Notes under the pieces: generated by a model
Told to the model about the DNA's origin: nothing
The model's input: only the letters and a program-made list of their open reading frames with translations
Database searches by the model: none
Position numbers and translations under genes: made by a program
Source of the DNA: JBJXFE01 sp046153875
Lineage (GTDB): Bacteria > Planctomycetota > Phycisphaerae > Phycisphaerales > UBA1924
DNA length: 64,000 nucleotides
Direction of reading: 5' to 3'
Assembly (NCBI GenBank): GCA_046153875.1
Contig: JBJXFE010000057.1
Coordinates: 117,126 to 181,125 of the forward strand
Shown here: positions 43,539 through 50,755 of the stretch, piece by piece
How the letters are laid out: each line of letters opens with the position of its first letter
Numbering within the stretch: position 1 is the first letter of the stretch

Positions 43539-44126
43539 TCACTTCACCTGCTTCCCCAGCACCTTCGCGATGTCGAAGTCGATGAAGTCGGCGTGGTGGA
43601 AGATCCATGACTCGATGGTCCGCTCGACCTTGTCACCCTCATGGCTGTGGGTCGCCACGATGTGCATCACCTCCGGCGGAATGCCGTGTTTGTAGCAGAG
43701 CGCCACGCCGCTGAAGGGGTGGCGGAGCAGGTCGCCGTAGTAGCCCTTGACGACCTGCGGTTTCCCGTCCGTCCCGGGCTTCTTGTCGAACTCGAGGAGC
43801 TTGCCCACGTCCGCGAGCAGCGATCCCGCGATGAGCACGTCGAGGTTAACGGGGACGCGGCTGCCGAAGACCTCCTTGAGCACACCCGAGATGGCGATGC
43901 ACTGCTTGCAGCACGAGTTGAGGTGCTCGATGAAGCGCAGGTCGATCTTGCCGGCCAGCAGCGTGAACGGGATCGCGCGAAGCTCGTCGAACGTCCACCC
44001 CTTGCCGCCGCAGCCGACGGCGAGGGCCTCGGACCAGACGTTGGCGACGCGCTCGCGGAGCTGCACGTCGCCGACGCGCATGAGGTCGGGGAAGAGCTCG
44101 CCGATCTGCTTCGTGGTGTAGGTCAT
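43539..44126 (-). CDS. HD-domain-like protein with altered HD motif
   Basis: The 195-residue protein resembles HD/HDIG phosphohydrolases. It has FIEHLNSCCKQCIAISGVL (first His), a site reading LLADVGKLLEFD, RHPFSGVALCYKHGIPPEV (His), and IVATHSHEGDKVERTIESWI with HHADFIDFD. In normal members the core reads LLHDVGK; here the His of the HD pair is Ala, although the Asp and several downstream His remain. It may bind fewer metals or use a changed site. The cysteine pair in SCCKQC is also notable. Function unknown. Confidence 0.65.
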   Translation of the reverse strand: MTYTTKQIGELFPDLMRVGDVQLRERVANVWSEALAVGCGGKGWTFDELRAIPFTLLAGKIDLRFIEHLNSCCKQCIAISGVLKEVFGSRVPVNLDVLIAGSLLADVGKLLEFDKKPGTDGKPQVVKGYYGDLLRHPFSGVALCYKHGIPPEVMHIVATHSHEGDKVERTIESWIFHHADFIDFDIAKVLGKQVK

Positions 44127-44186
44127 GCGGGGAGCGTACCGCGGTCCGGTTGTCGCTGCGTTCTCACCTCATGGCCCGCACCCGAG

Positions 44187-45944
44187 TTACCCCACCGGTC
44201 CGTCGTAGGCGTGGTTCACCGGGTCGATCCGACGCATCGGCCGCTCGCGGGTCTGCTCCTCGGTGACGTGCGCGACGAGGCCGGGTGTCCGCGCGATCAT
44301 GAAGATCCCGTTGAAGACGCGCGGGTCCAGACCCAGATCCGCCAGGATCGCGCCGAGCGCCCCGTCCACGTTGATGGGCAGCGGCTTGCCGGTGGCCGCG
44401 AACGCCCGTTCCAGCGCCCGCGCGGCGCCGACGTGCGACAGCGCGGCCGCGGGAACCCCCGCTTCCGCCGCCAGTTCGAACAGGCGCGCTGTGCGCGGGT
44501 CCTTCGTGTGGACACGGTGACCAAACCCCGGGATCCGCTCGCCGCCGGACTTGATCCGCGCAATCTCTTCCGTCGCAACCTCGTCCAGCGCCCGCGCGGC
44601 GGCGTCTTTCTCCGATTCGAGCTTTGAGCTTTGAGCTTTGAGCTTTGCCCTCTCCATCACCCCGGCCAGGTACCGCGCACAATCTTCGATCGCCCCGCCG
44701 TGGTGCTTGTTGATCGACATGATCCCCGCGGCCACGCTCTGGCTGAGGCTCGCCCCCGTGCTCGCGACGGTCCGGGCCGCGAGCGTGCTCGGCGGCGTAC
44801 ACCCGTGATCGATGCTGCTGACCAGGATCGCGTCCATAAGGCGCGCCGTCTTCTCGTCCGGCAGTTCCCCCTTGAGGATCAGGTACACGGCCGCGCCGAA
44901 GGAGACCTTGCCCATGAGCCCCGCGATGTCGCGCCCGCGCACGGCGACGCGGTTGGGCTCGATCTTCGTGATCGCGCTGGTCCACGCCGCGTTCTTTTCC
45001 GCATCCGTCATCAGGCACCCGGTCTTTCCGCGCGAGCGCAGCAGGTCCACCGTCGCGCCCGGCAGTTCTCCGAAGGAATCGACAACGACCGCACCCGCCT
45101 CGCGTAAAGCTATCACCTTGCCCGCGTGCGTCCCGCGGTTACCCTCGATGATCGCGCCCGCATGGCTGAAGCGCGTGCCCTCTTTCGCGGCCTTGCCGCC
45201 GATGTACGCGACGACGGGCTTGGTCACGCGACCGCCCTTGATAAGGTCCGCGAGGTCCTCTTCCTGCGACGAGCCGATCTCGCCGAAGACGACGATCGCG
45301 TCGGTCTTCGGGTCGGCCTGCATCTCCAGGGCCGCGTCGGGGATGCGCACGCCCAGCACCGCGTCGCCGCCGACGTGGACGATGGTGCTGATGCGGACGC
45401 CCGCCTGCCCGAGGTAGTACCCGGTGCTCGACGCCATGCCGCCGGATCGCGAGATCACGCCGACGCCGCTGGGGTTGCCGGGCTTGAACCACGCGCGGGC
45501 GGACTCGGCCCGCCCGCCGATCATGCCCGCGACCGCCCCCCCCCCATGCCCCGGGCTGATCACTCCCAGCGTGTTGGGCCCGAGGAAGCGCGCCCCGTGC
45601 TTCTTCGCGGCCGCGGCGATCTGCATCGCGTCCCAGACCGGCACGCGGTCCGCGACGATCACGACGAGTTTCACGCCCGCCTCGATCGCCTCGATCGCGG
45701 CCTCGCGCACCGCCGGAGCAGGCACGAAGAGCACCGAGACATCGATCGCTCCCAGCGCGGTCACCGCGTCACTTACACGATCAAACACCGGCAGCCCGAG
45801 CACGCTCGTCCCGCCTTTGCCGGGGGTGCACCCGCCGACGATCCGCGTGCCGTAGTCGAGCATGAGTCGGGCGCGGGCCAGCCCCTCGCGCCCCGTGATG
45901 CCCTGGACGATGACGCGCTTGGACTGGTCGATCAGCACGGGCAC
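44187..45944 (-). CDS. ATP-citrate lyase large-subunit-type protein (SucD-like plus citrate-synthase-like)
   Basis: The 585-residue protein fuses a succinyl-CoA-synthetase alpha module with a citrate-synthase-like module, as in AclA of ATP-citrate lyase. The first half shows VIVQGITGREGLARARLMLD, FLGPNTLGVISPG, VISRSGGMASSTGYY and the phospho-histidine of RFSHAGAIIEG. The second half has SSIDHGCTPPSTLAART, SINKHHGGAIEDC and GFGHRVHTKDPR. It would cleave citrate with ATP and CoA to acetyl-CoA and oxaloacetate, but the ATP-grasp partner (AclB) is not in the window. Start GTG 45944. Residues 428-438 (KLKAQSSKLES) are written by a four-copy heptamer repeat. Confidence 0.83.
   Translation of the reverse strand: MPVLIDQSKRVIVQGITGREGLARARLMLDYGTRIVGGCTPGKGGTSVLGLPVFDRVSDAVTALGAIDVSVLFVPAPAVREAAIEAIEAGVKLVVIVADRVPVWDAMQIAAAAKKHGARFLGPNTLGVISPGHGGGAVAGMIGGRAESARAWFKPGNPSGVGVISRSGGMASSTGYYLGQAGVRISTIVHVGGDAVLGVRIPDAALEMQADPKTDAIVVFGEIGSSQEEDLADLIKGGRVTKPVVAYIGGKAAKEGTRFSHAGAIIEGNRGTHAGKVIALREAGAVVVDSFGELPGATVDLLRSRGKTGCLMTDAEKNAAWTSAITKIEPNRVAVRGRDIAGLMGKVSFGAAVYLILKGELPDEKTARLMDAILVSSIDHGCTPPSTLAARTVASTGASLSQSVAAGIMSINKHHGGAIEDCARYLAGVMERAKLKAQSSKLESEKDAAARALDEVATEEIARIKSGGERIPGFGHRVHTKDPRTARLFELAAEAGVPAAALSHVGAARALERAFAATGKPLPINVDGALGAILADLGLDPRVFNGIFMIARTPGLVAHVTEEQTRERPMRRIDPVNHAYDGPVG
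44619..44646 (-). repeat. Four-copy AAAGCTC heptamer inside the citrate-lyase-type gene
   Basis: Four perfect tandem copies of GAGCTTT (AAAGCTC on the coding strand) fill these 28 bases. Seven is not a multiple of three, so loss or gain of one copy would shift the frame. The same heptamer, with one variant copy, lies in the gap at 46863-46888. Confidence 0.92.
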
Positions 45945-46150
45945 GGGTCAAGATTCCTCGGAGGGCGGGGGGACCGGGTCCGTCGTGAGTGTACGGTGTC
46001 GCGGCGGGTGGCCCTTCTCTGTCCTGTGCGGCTTGCCCGGTTCGCCGCGCGGCGTCGCGTCGCCCGCGTTGCCACCCGTCTGTTCAGGTGGGCCGCAGTC
46101 CGCGTTCGGGCTCGTAACATTCGGCGGGCGTGGGGGCGAGGGAGGTTCAC

Positions 46151-46855
46151 ATGGGCACAACGAGAATGCGTGGATTCGCGGCGATCATGGCGGCGGGCGC
46201 GGCCGGAGTGGGGGGCATGCTTCCGGCGTCGGCGCTGGGGCAGGTCTTTCACAGCGAGGCGGTCAACGGTGACCTCTCGAACAACGGCATGACGCCGACC
46301 GCGTACACCCTGGCCGCGGGCGCGCGCCGGCTGATCGCCTCGACGGGCAGCGGCGACCGCGACTACCTGGCGATCACGATTCCGGCGGGGCACCAGCTCT
46401 CGCAGCTCCAGATCGTCTCGTACACGGGCCCGGACCCGGTGGCGTTCATCGGCGTGATGGCGGGCCCGCAGTTCACGGAGCCGCCGGTGAACGCGAACGC
46501 CGCGAACCTCATGGGGTACGCCCACTTCGGCCCCGGCGAGGTCGGCACGGACATCCTCGACGACATGAGCACGGGCCTGGGCGCGCAGGGCTTCACGCCG
46601 CCGCTGCCCGCGGGGACGTACTCGTTCTGGATCAACCAGGCCGGGCTGATGATGACCACCGAGTACGACTTCGTGGTCGAATCGACGTGCTACGCGGACT
46701 GCAACCTGAGCGGCACGCTCACGCTCGCCGACTTCGGCTGCTTCCAGGGCAAGTACGTGCTGGGCGACCTGTACGCCGACTGCAACGCGAGCGGCGGCCT
46801 GTCGCTCGCCGACTTCGGGTGCTTCCAGAGCAAGTACGTGCTGGGCTGTCCGTAG
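46151..46855 (+). CDS. Secreted protein with doubled dockerin-like C-terminal tail
   Basis: The ATG at 46151 follows GGGAGG and starts a signal peptide (FAAIMAAGAAGVGGMLPASA). Residues ~40-175 form a beta-rich domain of unknown family (FHSEAVNGDLSNNG, DRDYLAITIPAGHQLSQLQI, AGTYSFWINQAG) similar to bacterial pre-peptidase-type surface domains. The last ~57 residues hold two units with DCNxSGxLTLADFGCFQGKY and DCNxSGGLSLADFGCFQSKY, ending GCP. The tail is nearly identical to that of the lectin protein at 8333-9367. Six cysteines are conserved in place. It probably shares an extracellular binding or anchoring partner. Confidence 0.82.
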   Translation: MGTTRMRGFAAIMAAGAAGVGGMLPASALGQVFHSEAVNGDLSNNGMTPTAYTLAAGARRLIASTGSGDRDYLAITIPAGHQLSQLQIVSYTGPDPVAFIGVMAGPQFTEPPVNANAANLMGYAHFGPGEVGTDILDDMSTGLGAQGFTPPLPAGTYSFWINQAGLMMTTEYDFVVESTCYADCNLSGTLTLADFGCFQGKYVLGDLYADCNASGGLSLADFGCFQSKYVLGCP

Positions 46856-46862
46856 GGAAATG

Positions 46863-46888
46863 CTCAAAGCTCAAAGCGCAAAGCTCAA
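46863..46888 (+). repeat. Intergenic copies of the AAAGCTC-type heptamer
   Basis: CTCAAAG-type units occur three to four times here, one altered to GCGCAAAG. They match the in-gene heptamer at 44619-44646 and lie just past a dockerin-tail stop. Confidence 0.75.
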
Positions 46889-46894
46889 ATAGAA

Positions 46895-46926
46895 CGCGGC
46901 CGGGAGCAAACGCGCTCCCGGCCGCG
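46895..46926 (+). terminator. Strong hairpin terminator after the dockerin-tail gene
   Basis: CGCGGCCGGGAGC (46895-46907) and GCTCCCGGCCGCG (46914-46926) form a perfect 13-base stem with a six-base loop, 40 bases after the stop at 46855. The following sequence (GTGCTTTCC) has only a short T stretch, so it may be a less typical intrinsic terminator. Confidence 0.7.
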
Positions 46927-47063
46927 GTGCTTTCCTGACTCCCCCGCTCCGTCTCGCTGTCTCGCTTCGTTCCCGCATCTTCTCCCGCCGATTCCGGCCA
47001 CGTGACGCCGCGCCGCCGCGCCGCTACCTTGGTCTCGGAACAGGGGGGTGTGGAGGAACCGGC

Positions 47064-47237
47064 ATGAACGGCAGGCAGCTTGTGATCGTCATCATCGCGG
47101 CGGTCGTCACGGCGGTTGTGGCGGTCGTCGTCGTCAAGCTGCTCGGCTACGGGAGCAGCGCGACCATAGGCGGGGCGGTCGGCGGGGCGGTGGGCGGGGC
47201 CGTCGCTGGCAGCGTCGCCGCGAAGAGGACGAAGTAG
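47064..47237 (+). CDS. Small glycine-zipper membrane peptide (57 residues)
   Basis: ATG 47064 has GGAGG seven bases upstream. One membrane helix (LVIVIIAAVVTAVVAVVVV) is followed by a glycine-zipper stretch (GGAVGGAVGGAVAGSVAAK) and the basic tail KRTK. Glycine zippers pack helices closely and occur in small outer- or inner-membrane proteins. No homologue can be named. It lies between the dockerin-tail gene and the MetE-like gene. Confidence 0.6.
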   Translation: MNGRQLVIVIIAAVVTAVVAVVVVKLLGYGSSATIGGAVGGAVGGAVAGSVAAKRTK

Positions 47238-47312
47238 CAGCGGCGATGGCCGCGGCGACGGCGCCGACGAATCCGATATCCTCCCGGCGACCGGTCGAAC
47301 CCGGAGCCGCCG

Positions 47313-47333
47313 CCCCCCCCCCCCACACACACC
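47313..47333 (+). repeat. C12 and (AC)4 tract directly before the MetE-like start
   Basis: Twelve Cs (47313-47324) are followed by ACACACACC and then the ATG at 47334. No purine-rich ribosome-binding site exists. Such simple tracts change length easily, which could alter expression, or be misread in sequencing. Confidence 0.8.
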
Positions 47334-48539
47334 ATGTTCACCATCACCGCCGACGCCGTTCTGCCCTGCACCATCACCGGCTCGTGGCCGCGCCCGCGGT
47401 GGATGGATGTCTCCATGTGGAGGCGGCCGCTCGACTCGTGCATGATGGACGTGCGGTTCCGCGAGAAGTTCGGGGACGCGCTGACGACGGTGATCGGCGA
47501 CCAGGAGCGGGCGGGGCTGGACATCCTCACGCACGGCGACCTGCACTGCGACGAGGACTACGCGGGGCGTGCGTGGCACCACTACCCGCTCCAGCGCTGG
47601 GCGGGGTTCGAGGGAGAGCACCTCCAGTCGTGGCTGACCCGCTCGCCGTGGCTCAAGTACCCGCCGGGGACGATGCTCAACGAGATCTACACGGGGTGGC
47701 GCTGGCCGCGGGTGACGGGCAAGATCGAGCACCGCCCGCTGGACTACCCGAAGATCTGGCGGCTGGCGCAGGCGCGGACGCGTAAACCCGTGCGGTTCGG
47801 CACGTGCTGCTCGCAGGTCATGGGTCTGTTCCTCGACATCGCCACGCCGCACTACAAGGACAAGCGGCAGGTGCTCTGGGACATGGCGGAGGCGATGAAC
47901 ACGGAGCTGCGGGCGCTGGCGGCCGCGGGGTGCAAGTCCATCCAGATCGAGGAGCCGTGCCTGCACTTCATGGCCAACACGTTCGGCAAGGACCACGACG
48001 ACGTGAAGTTCTACCTGGAGTGCTACAACCGCGAGGTGCAGGGGCTCGACAACGTGGAGGTCTGGATCCACACCTGCTGGGGCAACCCGAACATGCAGCG
48101 GGTGATCGAGGACACGAGTTATGCGGCGTCGCTCGAACTCTACATGGAACAGTGCCGCGGCGACGTCTGGACCGTCGAGATGAAAGATCGCGATTTCGCC
48201 GACATCGCGCTGCTCGAACGCTTCAAGCACGACTCGAAGAAGAAGATCTGCATCGGCGCCGTGAGCCACCGCACGCTTCAGGCCGACCGGCCTGAAGAAG
48301 TCGCGGCGTCGATCCGCCGCGCGCTCGAGTACGTCAAGCCGGAGAACCTGATCGTCTCGAGCGACTGCGGTTTCGGTCGGCAAGGCGCCAATCGCGAGAT
48401 CGCCTTCTTCAAGGCGACCGCGATCGCGCAGGGCACCAACCTCGTGCGCAAGGAGCTAGGCCTCCCGACGACGCACGTGCCCGCGGCCGATCCGCGGCTG
48501 CAGACCGACCTCGTCCCGAAGAGCACGACGCGCTCCTGA
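47334..48539 (+). CDS. Methionine synthase (MetE C-terminal domain)-like protein
   Basis: The 401-residue protein matches the catalytic half of cobalamin-independent methionine synthase and related short proteins. Near the start it has TGSWPRPRWM, then DILTHGDLHCDEDYAG. A likely metal site is built from His and Cys in IHTCWGNPNM, Glu in VEMKDRDF and Cys in VSSDCGFGRQG. Full MetE is ~750 residues; single-domain forms may methylate a different thiol or use another methyl donor. Glu codons are nearly all GAG before about 48,110 and often GAA after it, so the gene may span a junction. The ATG is just after a C12/AC tract. Confidence 0.78.
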   Translation: MFTITADAVLPCTITGSWPRPRWMDVSMWRRPLDSCMMDVRFREKFGDALTTVIGDQERAGLDILTHGDLHCDEDYAGRAWHHYPLQRWAGFEGEHLQSWLTRSPWLKYPPGTMLNEIYTGWRWPRVTGKIEHRPLDYPKIWRLAQARTRKPVRFGTCCSQVMGLFLDIATPHYKDKRQVLWDMAEAMNTELRALAAAGCKSIQIEEPCLHFMANTFGKDHDDVKFYLECYNREVQGLDNVEVWIHTCWGNPNMQRVIEDTSYAASLELYMEQCRGDVWTVEMKDRDFADIALLERFKHDSKKKICIGAVSHRTLQADRPEEVAASIRRALEYVKPENLIVSSDCGFGRQGANREIAFFKATAIAQGTNLVRKELGLPTTHVPAADPRLQTDLVPKSTTRS

Positions 48540-48591
48540 GATGGCTCTCCACCCCGACTCCTGAGCCACGCCGACGCGCGATCGCGCTGCT

Positions 48592-50646
48592 TCACCCACC
48601 TCCGCCGGCGGGTCGCGACGCGGGTGCGCGGAAGCGCTGCGACTGCGAATAGAGGTCGCGGCGCTTGTCGATCTCGACGGCGAACGCCGGAGCCCCCCGC
48701 TTGCGAGCGGCGTCGGCGGCGCGCGTCGCCGTCTTCGTCGCCAGCCTGAACCGGCCGCACTCGGCCTGGGCCGCCGCGAGCACGTCGAGCTCGAGCGGGT
48801 TCGAGCTGTCGGCGTCGACGAGCGCATGCGCGAGCTCGAGCGCACGCTCCCCGTCGCGCGCCTGGTCGACCGGTGAGGTCGCGCAAAGCCATGCCAGCGC
48901 GCGCTGCACGTCGGTTGCGGCGCGGTCGAGCGCGAGAGCGGCCTCGTACTGCACCCTGGCGCCGGCGTCTTCACCGAGAAGCCGGAGCATCCGGCCGAGG
49001 TTGATGCGCGCCTCGAACATCTTCGGCCGCGCGGCGACGGCCGCCTCGAGACGGGCGAGTGCCGCCCGCAAGTCGCCGTCCGCCTCGTCGAGGATCGCGA
49101 GCTGGGTCAGCGCGCCGGCGTGGCCGGACTCGAGCGCGATCACCTGCTCGAATCGTGCGCGCGCAGCCGCGGCCTGCTTCTCGCGCGCCAACAGGCTGCC
49201 GAGCGCGAACAGCCCGCGGACATGCGCCGGCGCCAGCTCGACCGCCTTGGTGAACCTGGCGAGGGCCCCCGCCGGGTCCGATTGCTGCACCAGCGCGAGC
49301 CCGAGGTCGACGTGCGCGTCAGCGTCGCCCGGAGTCGCCGCGATGCGCATCTCGTACCCGGCGCGCTGCATCGCGATGTCTTTCTCGACGAACGCCTTGC
49401 GCAACGCCTCGAAGTCGGCGCGACCCGACGGTGTGACCTGGAGCCAGAGATCGCACATCTCCTCGAACGAGCCCGGGCCGTAGCGGACGCGCTGCGGCGG
49501 GTGGCTGGGATTGCGCAGGTTCGCCGCGGAGTTGTCGTAGCTCCACCGCATCTCGAGCGTCGTGCCCGCCGGGAGGTGGATCGGTTTCGAGAATCGGAAC
49601 TCGTCCTGCCACGAGAAGTTCCAGTGCGGGATGTCGAGGAGCGGCCGCGTCGTGCCGTCGGGGAGTGTCGCGAAACTGCGCACGCTGCGCCCGAGGAAAT
49701 GGGCATGGGGTGCGAGCGCGTGCAGCTCGAGTCCGATCGGAAGCGTGAAGCGATCGCTGATCTCGTAGTCGGAGGCGTCCGCCGGAATGTCGATCGACTT
49801 CGAGCCGAGCCGGAGGACGAAGGGCAGCCACGCCGGTCGCAGCTCGGTGAAGAAGAAACCGACGCTCGCCTGCACCGGCTCCTCCTTCCCGCTCGGAAGC
49901 AGGTGCAGCTGCAGCACGAGGTCGCTCTCCGGGTAGAGCCGCCAAGCCATCCCATCCGGCAAGCGCGTCGGCGTGCGGCCGGGCGTCCAGCCGATGAAAT
50001 GGCCGTCCGGATAGGTCGCCTCGCCTTGCGACATCTCCGAGAATCCCAGCTCCGCGTCGAGCTCGTCGAGCCGCCGCGACGAGTCGCTCCGGTCGATCTT
50101 GATGCTGGCGTGGTGCACGACGCGCGGGTTGCCCGGCCGAAGCTCCACCGCGCAGACGTACTTCATGGCCTCGACTGGGATCGGGATCACGAAGTTGCGG
50201 TAGCGGTCGGTTCCTTCGGGCGGCAGGACGTAGGCCGTCGGCATGGTGACGACGAGGTCGGGCTCCCCGAGCTGCCAGCCGGGCGTGAAGGTCGGTGCGA
50301 CCGGTGCGGCGGCTAGATCGCCGGCCGGCGCGCCCGCCTCCGCCCAGCGCGACAGCAGCTCGATCTGAGCGTCGGTGAGGCGGCGCGCACCGACGAAGGG
50401 CGGATCGCTTGGCTCCGCGAGCCACGGCGGCATCAAGCGCGAGCTCGTGACGCGCGCGATCTGCCGCGCGCGCTTCGTGGCATCGTCCACCGTCAGCAGC
50501 GGGAACGGCGAAACTTCGCCCGGCCGATGACAGCTCGCACAGTGCTCGAAGAGGATCGGAGCGATGTCGCGCGCCCACGTCGGGTCGTCGGCGGTCGCGC
50601 TCGCGATCAGCCATGTGAACACGAATGCAGCGGCGGAGATCGGCAT
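48592..50646 (-). CDS. Cytochrome c / copper monooxygenase-like / TPR protein
   Basis: The 684-residue protein starts at ATG 50646 with a signal peptide (ISAAAFVFTWLIASATA). Residues ~28-115 form a c-type haem domain with CASCH and a later methionine (SRLMPPW). Residues ~145-445 resemble ascorbate-dependent copper monooxygenases (VVHHASIKID, HALAPHAHFLGRS, EEMCDLWLQ), where His and Met would bind copper. The last ~200 residues are TPRs (DVDAHVDLGLAL-type and HVRGLFALGSLLAREKQAAA). The combination is known from planctomycetes, verrucomicrobia and acidobacteria, without a proven reaction. The long upstream reading frame lacks a signal peptide and is not used. Confidence 0.8.
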   Translation of the reverse strand: MPISAAAFVFTWLIASATADDPTWARDIAPILFEHCASCHRPGEVSPFPLLTVDDATKRARQIARVTSSRLMPPWLAEPSDPPFVGARRLTDAQIELLSRWAEAGAPAGDLAAAPVAPTFTPGWQLGEPDLVVTMPTAYVLPPEGTDRYRNFVIPIPVEAMKYVCAVELRPGNPRVVHHASIKIDRSDSSRRLDELDAELGFSEMSQGEATYPDGHFIGWTPGRTPTRLPDGMAWRLYPESDLVLQLHLLPSGKEEPVQASVGFFFTELRPAWLPFVLRLGSKSIDIPADASDYEISDRFTLPIGLELHALAPHAHFLGRSVRSFATLPDGTTRPLLDIPHWNFSWQDEFRFSKPIHLPAGTTLEMRWSYDNSAANLRNPSHPPQRVRYGPGSFEEMCDLWLQVTPSGRADFEALRKAFVEKDIAMQRAGYEMRIAATPGDADAHVDLGLALVQQSDPAGALARFTKAVELAPAHVRGLFALGSLLAREKQAAAARARFEQVIALESGHAGALTQLAILDEADGDLRAALARLEAAVAARPKMFEARINLGRMLRLLGEDAGARVQYEAALALDRAATDVQRALAWLCATSPVDQARDGERALELAHALVDADSSNPLELDVLAAAQAECGRFRLATKTATRAADAARKRGAPAFAVEIDKRRDLYSQSQRFRAPASRPAGGGG

Positions 50647-50755
50647 CTTGACACCGATCCTAGCCCGACCGTGTCCTGCGAACGAGCGGACGAGCGGACG
50701 AGCGGACGAACATCCGCCGTTTCCTCCACCGCTGCGGAGCGCGAGGTCACTTGGC

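Noticed and set aside
46719..48383. A long minus-strand frame across the dockerin-tail and MetE-like genes
   Set aside because: It crosses a terminator hairpin and a C12 tract and has no recognisable domain; the plus-strand genes do.
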